From assembly GCA_035525365.1 (NCBI GenBank), contig DATLEK010000044.1, forward strand, positions 1 to 31,228: a stretch of DNA of 31,228 nucleotides, read 5' to 3'. The position numbers and the translations under genes were made by a program. Position 1 is the stretch's first letter. Every line of letters starts with the position of its first letter. A model generated the notes under the pieces. That model made no database searches and was not told the DNA's origin. It saw only the letters and a program-made list of their open reading frames with translations. This document shows, piece by piece, positions 22,577-29,076 of this stretch. This DNA comes from GCA-2861595 sp035525365. Lineage in GTDB: Bacteria > Actinomycetota > Acidimicrobiia > Acidimicrobiales > GCA-2861595.

Positions 22577-24000
22577 GCGACTCCGTTCCTTATGAGATCG
22601 TTGTGGGGCTCGAGGTGCATTGCGAGCTGCGGACCGCCACCAAACTGTTCTGCTCCTGCCGCAACGCCTTCGGCGACGAGCCCAACACCAACGTGTGCCC
22701 CGTCTGCCTCGGCCTGCCCGGTTCGCTGCCGGTGCTCAACGCCAAGGCCGTCGAGTACGCCATGCGCATCGGCGAGGCCCTCAACTGTGAAGTGCGCCGG
22801 AGCATCTTCCACCGCAAGAACTACTTCTATCCGGACATGCCCAAGGACTATCAGGTCAGCCAGTACGACCAGCCCATCAACGTCGACGGATGGCTGGAGC
22901 TGCCCGACGGCTCGAAGGTGGGCATCGAGCGGGCCCACATGGAGGAGGACACCGGCTCCAACCGCCACATGGGCGGCGACGGCCGCATCCACAACGCCGA
23001 CTACTCCCTGATCGACTACAACCGGGCCGGCGTTCCCCTGGTGGAGATCGTGAGCCGGCCCGACATCCGCTCGGCCGACCAGGCGCGCGCCTACGTCAGC
23101 GAGCTGCGCTCGATCCTCGTGGCCACCGGCGCCTCCGACGGCAAGATGGAGGAGGGCTCCCTCCGGGTCGACGCCAACGTCTCGGTCCGCCCCGCCGGCA
23201 GCGACCAGCTCGGCACCCGCTGCGAGGTCAAGAACCTGAACTCGTTGCGCTCCCTTGGTCGCGCCGTGGACCATGAAGCGGCCCGTCAGTGGGAGCTGCT
23301 AGAGGCGGGGGAGCGGGTCGTGCAGGAGACCCGCCACTGGAACGAGGCCCAGGGGCGTACGGTGTCGGGCCGGTCGAAGGAAGAGGCCTACGACTACCGG
23401 TACTTCCCCGAGCCCGACCTGGTCCCGGTGGATCCCGACGAAGCGTGGCGTAAGGATGTCCGCCGGGCCCTGCCCATGCTCCCGGCCGCCCGGCGCCGGC
23501 GCCTGGCCGAGGCCGCCGGCCTGACGCCGGCCGGCGTGGCCACCGTCGTAGAGCTGGATCTCGACACTCTCGTGCTGGCGGCCATCTCCGCCGGCGCGGA
23601 TGGCCGGCGGGCCGTCAACCGGGCCGCCAACGAGGTGGCGGCCGAGATCGACGCGGCCCGCCGGCTGGACCCGGCGGCCTTCACCAAGCTCCTGCTGCTC
23701 GAGGACGCCGGCAAGCTCACCCCCACCCAGGCCAAGCAGGTGCTGTCCGAGATGCTGGCCGGCGGCGGGGACCCGGAGGACCTGGCCGCGGCCCGGGGCT
23801 TCAAGGCCATGGACACCGCCGAGCTGGCGGCCCAGGTGGACGAGCTGATCGCCGCCCACCCGGCCGAGTGGGAGCGCTTTCGCGGCGGCGACCCCAAGGT
23901 GGCCGGCTTCTTCGTCGGCAAGGTCATGAAGGCCACCCAGGGCAAGGCCGACGGCGCGGCCGTCACCGCCTTGTTGCGGGAGCGGGCCGGGCTGGGATGA
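22573..24000 (+). CDS. gatB: Glutamyl-tRNA(Gln)/Asp-tRNA(Asn) amidotransferase subunit B
   Basis: Kinase and tRNA-binding subunit that activates the misacylated Glu or Asp and transfers ammonia to it. It is 475 aa, full length. It begins YEIVVGLEVHCELRTATKLF, then CSCRNAFG and NVCPVCLGLPG (zinc-binding Cys), and KNYFYPDMPKDYQVSQYDQP. RAHMEEDTG follows, with a C-terminal helical and tail domain (YqeY-like, ending KVAGFFVGKVMKATQGKADG). ATG 22573 overlaps the gatA stop. The stop in turn overlaps the ATG of the lipoprotein gene (ATGA). Confidence 0.97.
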   Translation: MSDSVPYEIVVGLEVHCELRTATKLFCSCRNAFGDEPNTNVCPVCLGLPGSLPVLNAKAVEYAMRIGEALNCEVRRSIFHRKNYFYPDMPKDYQVSQYDQPINVDGWLELPDGSKVGIERAHMEEDTGSNRHMGGDGRIHNADYSLIDYNRAGVPLVEIVSRPDIRSADQARAYVSELRSILVATGASDGKMEEGSLRVDANVSVRPAGSDQLGTRCEVKNLNSLRSLGRAVDHEAARQWELLEAGERVVQETRHWNEAQGRTVSGRSKEEAYDYRYFPEPDLVPVDPDEAWRKDVRRALPMLPAARRRRLAEAAGLTPAGVATVVELDLDTLVLAAISAGADGRRAVNRAANEVAAEIDAARRLDPAAFTKLLLLEDAGKLTPTQAKQVLSEMLAGGGDPEDLAAARGFKAMDTAELAAQVDELIAAHPAEWERFRGGDPKVAGFFVGKVMKATQGKADGAAVTALLRERAGLG

Positions 24001-24881
24001 GACGGTCGCTGGCTGGCGCCCCCGCTGGCATGTGCCGCAGGGCTGTGGCGGTTGCGGGGGTAGCCGTACTTGCTGCCTGCAGCGGCGGCAGCGACGACAC
24101 CGCCCAAACGACCAGGCCCGACCGTTCGTCCACCACTACGACCCCCGCCGCTTCCTCCTCGTCCACGACGTCGGTGCCAACCGGCGGAGCGGCGGCGCCG
24201 GAGGCCACCAGCACCACCACCGCGGCGAGGGCCGGAGCCCCTTCCCAGCGCGGCGCCACCAAGCCCACCACTTCGCCCCCGGACGGGATCGCCACGGCCA
24301 CCACCACCCCACCCGGCCGCTACCGCTACGCCAGCACCGGCACCTTCTCGGCCGGCGTCACGGGAGAGCAGCGCCGCAGCGGCGAGTCGATCCTCACCGT
24401 GGACCCGCCGGCCGGTGCCGATCAGCACAGTCTCCGACAGGGCGACAACCGTTCCAGCGAGCAGATCCTGCGTTTCCAGCCCGACGGGACCTACATCGTG
24501 ATGCTCAAGATCACCGACCAGGGCCTCACCAAGGAGTTCCGCCCGGCCACGCCCGTGCTTGCCTTCCCCTACTCCGCACCGGTAGGTCGTACCTGGTCGT
24601 GGCGTATGACGTCCACCGACGGCAAGACCACGGTCGAGACGAGCTTCCGGATCGAGCGGACCGAGGCGGTGCCGGTCGGGTCCCAATCGGTGCCGGCGGT
24701 GGTGGTGCAGGCGACCGTGGTGACCACGGGCGACCTCACCTCCCGCGGCACCCAGACACTGTGGGTGGCCGAGAGCCGGCGCCTCGTCGTGCGGGAGCAA
24801 TCAGCCACAGAAGGCACATTCGGGGCATTTTCCTTCCGCTCCACCGCCGAAGAGAGGCTCCTCCAACTCGATCCCTCTTGA
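23997..24881 (+). CDS. Predicted lipoprotein coupled to gatB, unknown function
   Basis: A 294-aa exported protein. The N-terminus has basic residues, a short hydrophobic core (AVAVAGVAVLAAC) and a lipobox LAAC with Cys28 as the predicted lipid-attachment site. After it comes a low-complexity Thr/Ser/Pro/Ala linker of about 75 residues, then a folded domain of about 190 residues rich in beta strands. Segments include YRYASTGTFSAGVTGEQRRS, SSEQILRFQPDGTYIVMLKI, GRTWSWRMTSTDGKTTVETS and QTLWVAESRRLVVREQSA. That resembles a beta-clam lipoprotein layout, but I do not recognise the family. The start ATG 23997 overlaps the gatB stop, so it is the fourth gene of the gat operon by coupling. No functional link to tRNA amidation is known. 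Confidence 0.82.
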   Translation: MRRSLAGAPAGMCRRAVAVAGVAVLAACSGGSDDTAQTTRPDRSSTTTTPAASSSSTTSVPTGGAAAPEATSTTTAARAGAPSQRGATKPTTSPPDGIATATTTPPGRYRYASTGTFSAGVTGEQRRSGESILTVDPPAGADQHSLRQGDNRSSEQILRFQPDGTYIVMLKITDQGLTKEFRPATPVLAFPYSAPVGRTWSWRMTSTDGKTTVETSFRIERTEAVPVGSQSVPAVVVQATVVTTGDLTSRGTQTLWVAESRRLVVREQSATEGTFGAFSFRSTAEERLLQLDPS

Positions 24882-25007
24882 AACAGGACCGGGGTGTCGG
24901 ATCACCGATCGCGGTTTCTCTGATCACAATAAGCGTTTAGACCGACGCTCTGAGGGAACATCCGGGGTTCTGTAACTAGTCATTACTGACCAAGGAGTGG
25001 TATTCAA
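24882..25007 (+). promoter_or_regulatory. Upstream region of the surface-protein gene with strong ribosome-binding site
   Basis: An AT-richer 126-bp leader. AAGGAG (24992-24997) lies 10 nt before ATG 25008, one of the few strong ribosome-binding sites here, so this mRNA has a real 5' leader. The promoter itself is not resolved; TTGAAA at 24878-24883 has no good -10 partner at 17 bp. Confidence 0.4.
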
Positions 25008-26126
25008 ATGGGTAGGTTCAACCTGAAAGCACTGGTTTCGTGCTCGCTGACCGCAGGCCTTCTGATGGCCTCGGCTACGGCGACACATGCCGCCGATCCT
25101 CCGGCGCAGAGCAGTGCCGGCGGCAGGGACACCGGCCAGGCCAACGCCAACGCCGGCCAGGCCACCGCCGCCGACAACCAGTCGCCCACCGGCCAGTCCA
25201 GCTCGGCCGACGGTCAGGCCAGGGCCGCCGAGAACCAGGCTGCTGCCGGCGGCAATGCCGCCGACAACACCAACGGCAACGGAGCTGGTTCCGACCCGGG
25301 CACCAAGGCCGACGAGCCTGATCCCCGGCCCGGCCCCCCTGGAAACAACGGCACCATCAAGATCGACGGCGTGGACTTCGACAGTCACCCGAACAACGAG
25401 CCCCACGTCGACTGCATCTTCGAGATCGACTTCTACGGGTTCGACGCCAACCAGAACGTGACCGTGTCGTTCGTTCTGCAGGCGCCCACCACCGGCGGCA
25501 CCATCACCGGCACGGCACCCTCGGGTACGACCCTCGACGGCGACGACAATTCCTTCGGCGGCAGCGAGCGTGGCCTCGACGGTTCCCTCCGGTACACCCT
25601 CGGATTCACCGGTGTGAGCCCGCACCCCAAGCAGGGCTACCACGTGAAGGTCACGGTGAACGCCCCCGGCGCCAAGGGTGCCGACACCAAGCACAAGGTC
25701 TTCTGGGTCGAGCCGTGCGGCGGCAGCCTGGGCACCACGAGCATTCTGAGCACCACCACGACCAGCACCACCACGACCACGATCGCCGGCGGCGGCTCGA
25801 CATCAGTCGGCGGCATCCAGCAGGTGCAGAACCAGGCATCGGCCACCACTCCGGTCAACACCAGCCGCCTGGCCGTGCTCGGTGAGGTCATCGAGCGCAG
25901 CCCGGCCAAGGTGGCGGCGGTGGCGGCAGCTCCTGCTGCTGCCGGAGTCAACGCCGGCAGCACGGCACGGGTGCTCGGTACCACCGTCGAGCGGGCTGCC
26001 CTGGCCCGGACGGGGCTGAACGCCCTCCAGCTGCTCACCCTCGGAGCCCTCACGATCCTGGCCGGTATCGCCGCTGTGCGGGCCGCCCGGCGGAAGTCGG
26101 AGCCGGGTTCACCTTTCGTCATCTGA
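25008..26126 (+). CDS. Secreted cell-wall protein with LARTG sorting signal
   Basis: A 372-aa protein. It has a signal peptide (basic start, LVSCSLTAGLLMASATATHA, cleavage near AHA-AD), then an Asn/Ala/Gly/Gln-rich low-complexity segment (about 30-105). A folded domain follows (about 115-245; TIKIDGVDFDSHPNNEPHVD, then CIFEIDFYGFD and HKVFWVEPCGG), with two Cys able to pair. Next are a Thr/Ser-rich stalk and a second linker. The C-terminus is LARTG (332-336), a hydrophobic span (LQLLTLGALTILAGIAAV) and a basic tail (RAARRK). LAxTG is the motif known for class E sortases of high-GC actinobacteria, so covalent wall attachment is predicted. It stands as a single gene with its own terminator. Confidence 0.8.
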   Translation: MGRFNLKALVSCSLTAGLLMASATATHAADPPAQSSAGGRDTGQANANAGQATAADNQSPTGQSSSADGQARAAENQAAAGGNAADNTNGNGAGSDPGTKADEPDPRPGPPGNNGTIKIDGVDFDSHPNNEPHVDCIFEIDFYGFDANQNVTVSFVLQAPTTGGTITGTAPSGTTLDGDDNSFGGSERGLDGSLRYTLGFTGVSPHPKQGYHVKVTVNAPGAKGADTKHKVFWVEPCGGSLGTTSILSTTTTSTTTTTIAGGGSTSVGGIQQVQNQASATTPVNTSRLAVLGEVIERSPAKVAAVAAAPAAAGVNAGSTARVLGTTVERAALARTGLNALQLLTLGALTILAGIAAVRAARRKSEPGSPFVI

Positions 26127-26145
26127 TCCCGGTCATAGAAGTACC

Positions 26146-26175
26146 CCGGACGGGAGCCTGAGAGCTCCCGTCCGG
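26146..26175 (+). terminator. Strong hairpin terminator after the surface-protein gene
   Basis: CCGGACGGGAGC (26146-26157) pairs perfectly with GCTCCCGTCCGG (26164-26175) around the 6-nt loop CTGAGA. It begins 19 bp after the stop. There is no T-tract, as is common for actinobacterial terminators. Confidence 0.8.
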
Positions 26176-26225
26176 CGCGTACGGGCGGAATCGGGAGAGC
26201 GGGGCGGCGATTCTGCGCCGGCCTC

Positions 26226-26231
26226 TAACCT
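26226..26231 (+). promoter_or_regulatory. Predicted -10 box for ilvD
   Basis: TAACCT ends 7 nt before ATG 26239. This supports ATG 26239 over the in-frame ATG at 26254, and predicts a leaderless ilvD mRNA. Confidence 0.4.
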
Positions 26232-26238
26232 CGGATCC

Positions 26239-27930
26239 ATGCCGAGCGACATGAGGCCCCGTTCCCGCCAGGTCACCGAGGGTTACGAGCGGGCGCCGGC
26301 CCGGGCCATGCTGCGGGCCGTAGGGATGACCGACCGGGACTTCGACAAGCCCCAGGTCGGCGTGGCGTCATCGTGGAACGAGGTGACGCCGTGCAACATG
26401 CCGCTGTCCCGGCTGGCCCAGCACGCCAAGGAGGGAGTGCGGGGCGCCGGCGGGTTCCCCCTCGAGTTCGTCACCATTGCCGTCAGCGACGGCATCTCGA
26501 TGGGGCACGAGGGGATGCACGCCTCGCTGGTCAGCCGGGAGGTCATCGCCGACTCGGTGGAGACGATGATGCACGCCGAGCGCTTCGACGCCATGGTCAC
26601 ATTGGCGGGCTGCGACAAGTCCCTGCCGGGGATGCTCATGGCGTCGGCCCGGCTGAACCTGCCGTCGGTCTTCCTGTACGGCGGCTCCATCCTCGCCGGC
26701 CGCATCCCCGGCGATCCGGCCGAGCGGAACCTCGACATCGTGAGCGTCTTCGAGGCCGTGGGGGCCAGGGGCGCCGGCACCCTCACCGACGAGGAGTTGG
26801 CGCTCATCGAGCGCCACGCCTGTCCCACCGAGGGCAGCTGCGCCGGCATGTACACGGCCAACACCATGGCAGCGGTGGGCGAGGGCCTCGGGATGTCACT
26901 CCCAGGTAGCGCCAGCCCACCCGCCGTCGACCTCCGCCGGGAGGACCTCGCCCGCCGGAGTGGTGAGGCGGTCATGGCCCTGCTGGAGTCCGGGTTCCGG
27001 CCCCGTCAGATCATGACCAAGGAGGCCTTCGAGAACGCCATCGCCGTGGCCATGACGCTGGGGGGATCCACCAACGCCGTGCTCCACCTCCTGGCCATCG
27101 CCAACGAGGCTCGGGTGGACCTCACCCTGGCCGACTTCGACCGCGTCGGCCGGCGGGTCCCACACCTGGCCGACATGAGGCCCCACGGCAGGTACCACAT
27201 GGCCGATCTGGATCAGGTGGGCGGGGTGCCTATGGTGATGCGCACGCTGCTCGAGGCCGGGCTCCTCTACGGGGACTGCCTCACCGTCACCGGGCGCACG
27301 CTGGCCGAGAACCTCGAGTCCCTGGGCCCGCCGGCGCCGGACGGCGCTGTCATCCATCCCCTGTCGGCGCCCGTCCACGCCGACGGCGGGATCGCCATCC
27401 TGTCGGGGACGCTGGCGCCGGCCGGCGCCGTGGTGAAGGTCGCCGGCATAGACGTGGACCACTTCGAGGGCCCCGCCCGGGTCTTCGACGGCGAGCAGGG
27501 GGCGCTGGAAGCCGTCCTCGCCGGATCCGTCCAGCCCGGCTCGGTGCTGGTGATCCGCTACGAGGGCCCCAAGGGCGGCCCCGGCATGCGGGAGATGCTG
27601 GCCGTCACGGGCGCCATGAAGGGCGTCGGCCGGGGCGGCGACTGCGCCCTGCTCACCGACGGCCGCTTCTCCGGCGGCACCCACGGGTTCTGCGTCGGCC
27701 ATGTCGCCCCCGAGGCCGTGGACGGCGGGCCCATCGCCTTCGTGCGTGACGGCGACCTGATCGTGATCGACATCGCCAGCCGGCGCATCGACCTCATCGT
27801 CGACGAGCCCGAGCTGGCCCGCCGCCGCCTCGACTGGAAGCTCCCCCAGCCCCGCTACACCACCGGGGTACTGGCCAAGTACGCCCGCCTCGTCACCGGC
27901 GCCGAGCGGGGCGCCGTCACCGAGCCCTAG
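26239..27930 (+). CDS. ilvD: Dihydroxy-acid dehydratase
   Basis: Third enzyme of isoleucine/valine synthesis: dehydrates 2,3-dihydroxy-3-methylbutanoate or -pentanoate to the 2-oxo acids, using an Fe-S cluster. It is 563 aa, full length. It shows ASSWNEVTPCN with Cys52, LAGCDKSLPGMLMA with Cys125 and CPTEGSCAGMYTANTM with Cys201, the three expected cluster cysteines. Further blocks are ALGGSTNAVLHL-like (MTLGGSTNAVLHLLAIA), YEGPKGGPGMREML, and LTDGRFSGGTHGFCVGHV-type sequence near the C-terminus. It lies in the same direction as ilvBN, with a leftward lipoprotein gene between, so it is probably a separate transcript. Confidence 0.97.
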   Translation: MPSDMRPRSRQVTEGYERAPARAMLRAVGMTDRDFDKPQVGVASSWNEVTPCNMPLSRLAQHAKEGVRGAGGFPLEFVTIAVSDGISMGHEGMHASLVSREVIADSVETMMHAERFDAMVTLAGCDKSLPGMLMASARLNLPSVFLYGGSILAGRIPGDPAERNLDIVSVFEAVGARGAGTLTDEELALIERHACPTEGSCAGMYTANTMAAVGEGLGMSLPGSASPPAVDLRREDLARRSGEAVMALLESGFRPRQIMTKEAFENAIAVAMTLGGSTNAVLHLLAIANEARVDLTLADFDRVGRRVPHLADMRPHGRYHMADLDQVGGVPMVMRTLLEAGLLYGDCLTVTGRTLAENLESLGPPAPDGAVIHPLSAPVHADGGIAILSGTLAPAGAVVKVAGIDVDHFEGPARVFDGEQGALEAVLAGSVQPGSVLVIRYEGPKGGPGMREMLAVTGAMKGVGRGGDCALLTDGRFSGGTHGFCVGHVAPEAVDGGPIAFVRDGDLIVIDIASRRIDLIVDEPELARRRLDWKLPQPRYTTGVLAKYARLVTGAERGAVTEP

Positions 27931-27939
27931 CAACTGTCG

Positions 27940-28054
27940 GGTCGCAAGCGGAGCTTGCTCCCCGAGCACGAAGGTGCTCCGGGCGACCGGCGAAGCCGGC
28001 TCGCCCTCCGCCGTTCCTCTTTGCCGGCATCCGAGAGAGGCCGCCTCCGGCGGC
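27940..28054. repeat. Cluster of hairpins between convergent genes
   Basis: The gap from 27931 to 28122 is non-coding and highly structured. GGTCGC (27940-27945) and GCGACC (27983-27988) enclose two hairpins: GGAG-CTTG-CTCC (27950-27961) and GAGCAC-GAAG-GTGCTC (27964-27979). That is a possible three-way junction. CCGGC-GAA-GCCGG (27987-27999) and GCCGCC-TCC-GGCGGC (28040-28054) follow. It probably ends transcripts from ilvD and from the leftward lipoprotein gene; a structured RNA cannot be excluded. Confidence 0.55.
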
Positions 28055-28122
28055 GGGAGCGGCCGCCAGCGAAACTGCCTCGACTTCGCCAGCTCCCCGC
28101 GTAAGCGCGAGCTCGACCTTGC

Positions 28123-28887
28123 CTATTTGCTGTCGATGGCCTCGGCGAAGGAGTCGGCCACGGCCTGGTGGCCGGCGGTGCTCGGGTGGAAGCCATCTTT
28201 GCCGAACAGCAACGCCTCCCGGTTCTTGGAGCGGGCGGCCAGGCCGACGGAGTGGAGGTCGACCACTTCCGCACCCTCGGCCGCGGCCACCTTGGCGATG
28301 ATCTTGTTGTAAGCGCTCACCCCCAGGCGCACGAGCTCGGGACTGGGCACCATGCCGGGCGGCAGGGGGCACTTGGCGTCTGGGCCGGCCTGCGGGTTCG
28401 GCAGGCAGGCGAGGTAGGCGGGCAGCCGGTCCAGGGGCGGAGTGTTGGCCACCAGCACCCGGGTGGCGCCGCCGCGGCGCAGCCCGCGAAGGAGCTCGGC
28501 CAGCTGGCTCTCGTAGGTGGCGAGCGGCACGCGGGCGATGAGGTCGTTCACGTTCAGCCACACCGTGACGATGGTGGGGGAGAGCTCCACCGCCTTGGGC
28601 AGCTCCTGCTCCAGGGCGGTGGCCACCGTGGCGCCAGGAATGCCGAGGTTCACGAACCTGGACTTCGAAAGCGCCTCCTTGCGCAGGACGGCGGGCCACG
28701 CCTGCGTTGCGGGCCGGTCGGCGCCGAAGCCGACCGTCTCGCTGGCGCCGACGGCGACATACACGCTGGCCTCCGACTCCTGTTCCGAGCTACTGGTGCC
28801 GGACGAAGACGAGCACGCGCCGAACGTCCCGGCCACCGCCGTGGCCATCGCCGCCACCGCTCTCGTCCGCCGCTGCCGATCCGCCAT
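28123..28887 (-). CDS. SGNH/GDSL-family hydrolase, predicted lipoprotein
   Basis: A 254-aa exported esterase or lipase-like enzyme. The N-terminus is basic, then hydrophobic, ending in FGAC with Cys25 as the lipidation site, followed by a Ser-rich linker. The SGNH blocks are present: VAVGASETVGFG (block I, nucleophile Ser), NLGIPGATVATAL (block II Gly), VWLNVNDLI (block III Asn) and GKDGFHPSTAGH (block V Asp-His). The substrate is unknown; extracytoplasmic ester or acetyl groups on lipids or polysaccharides are typical. A -10 box TACGAT (28895-28900) ends 7 nt before the ATG at 28887. It is divergent from the ilv leader with only 61 bp between the two start codons. Confidence 0.9.
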   Translation of the reverse strand: MADRQRRTRAVAAMATAVAGTFGACSSSSGTSSSEQESEASVYVAVGASETVGFGADRPATQAWPAVLRKEALSKSRFVNLGIPGATVATALEQELPKAVELSPTIVTVWLNVNDLIARVPLATYESQLAELLRGLRRGGATRVLVANTPPLDRLPAYLACLPNPQAGPDAKCPLPPGMVPSPELVRLGVSAYNKIIAKVAAAEGAEVVDLHSVGLAARSKNREALLFGKDGFHPSTAGHQAVADSFAEAIDSK

Positions 28888-28909
28888 TCACCGAATCGTA
28901 CGGCCGCGG

Positions 28910-28939
28910 TTGCCGAAGGTGTCGTCGAGGTGGCACAAT
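28910..28939 (+). promoter_or_regulatory. Predicted promoter of the ilvBN leader
   Basis: -35 TTGCCG (28910-28915), 18 bp, -10 CACAAT (28934-28939). The expected start of transcription is at or just before the leader-peptide ATG (28949), so the leader peptide would itself be read from a leaderless end. Confidence 0.5.
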
Positions 28940-28948
28940 GGCGTCCCG

Positions 28949-28987
28949 ATGTCGATCCCCCCCACCTTCGTAGTACTCATCACCTAG
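28949..28987 (+). CDS. ilvBN leader peptide
   Basis: Twelve codons, MSIPPTFVVLIT then TAG. Five residues are branched-chain amino acids (Ile, Val, Val, Leu, Ile), four of them consecutive just before the stop, as expected for a ribosome-mediated attenuator that measures charged Val, Leu and Ile tRNA. A pause hairpin begins at the stop codon and an intrinsic terminator follows. An ATG at 28938 opens a different frame (Arg/Pro-rich) and is not the leader. Confidence 0.8.
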   Translation: MSIPPTFVVLIT

Positions 28988-29011
28988 CGCACGCCGACCC
29001 TCCGCGTGCGC
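28987..29011 (+). promoter_or_regulatory. Attenuator pause / first hairpin
   Basis: GCGCACGC (28987-28994) pairs perfectly with GCGTGCGC (29004-29011) around a 9-nt loop. A ribosome stalled on the Val-Val-Leu-Ile codons would cover its left arm. Confidence 0.7.
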
Positions 29012-29013
29012 CT

Positions 29014-29046
29014 ACGACCTCCCAGCCGGGAGGTCGTTTCCTTTTC
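29014..29046 (+). terminator. Attenuator terminator upstream of ilvB
   Basis: ACGACCTCCC (29014-29023) pairs perfectly with GGGAGGTCGT (29028-29037) around AGCC, followed by a T-rich run TTTCCTTTTC (29037-29046). It is the only classic U-tract terminator seen in the window. TCGTAG in the leader coding region (28968-28973) is complementary to CTACGA (29012-29017) on the terminator's left arm and is one candidate antiterminator contact, though only 6 bp. Confidence 0.85.
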
Positions 29047-29076
29047 AGAAGCCCATTTCAGAACCAAGGAGCAACC

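Noticed and set aside
27940..27988. tRNA gene in the hairpin-rich gap
   Set aside because: No four-arm cloverleaf, no TTCGA T-loop and no CCA-proximal acceptor stem of 7 bp.
28938..28973. Alternative leader ORF starting at the ATG at 28938
   Set aside because: It gives an Arg/Ser/Pro-rich product with no branched-chain codons and overlaps the predicted -10 box; the frame starting at 28949 has the Val-Val-Leu-Ile run.
28949..29076. T-box riboswitch upstream of ilvB
   Set aside because: No specifier-loop or T-box (TGGNACC-like) sequence seen and the leader is too short; a leader peptide explains it better.
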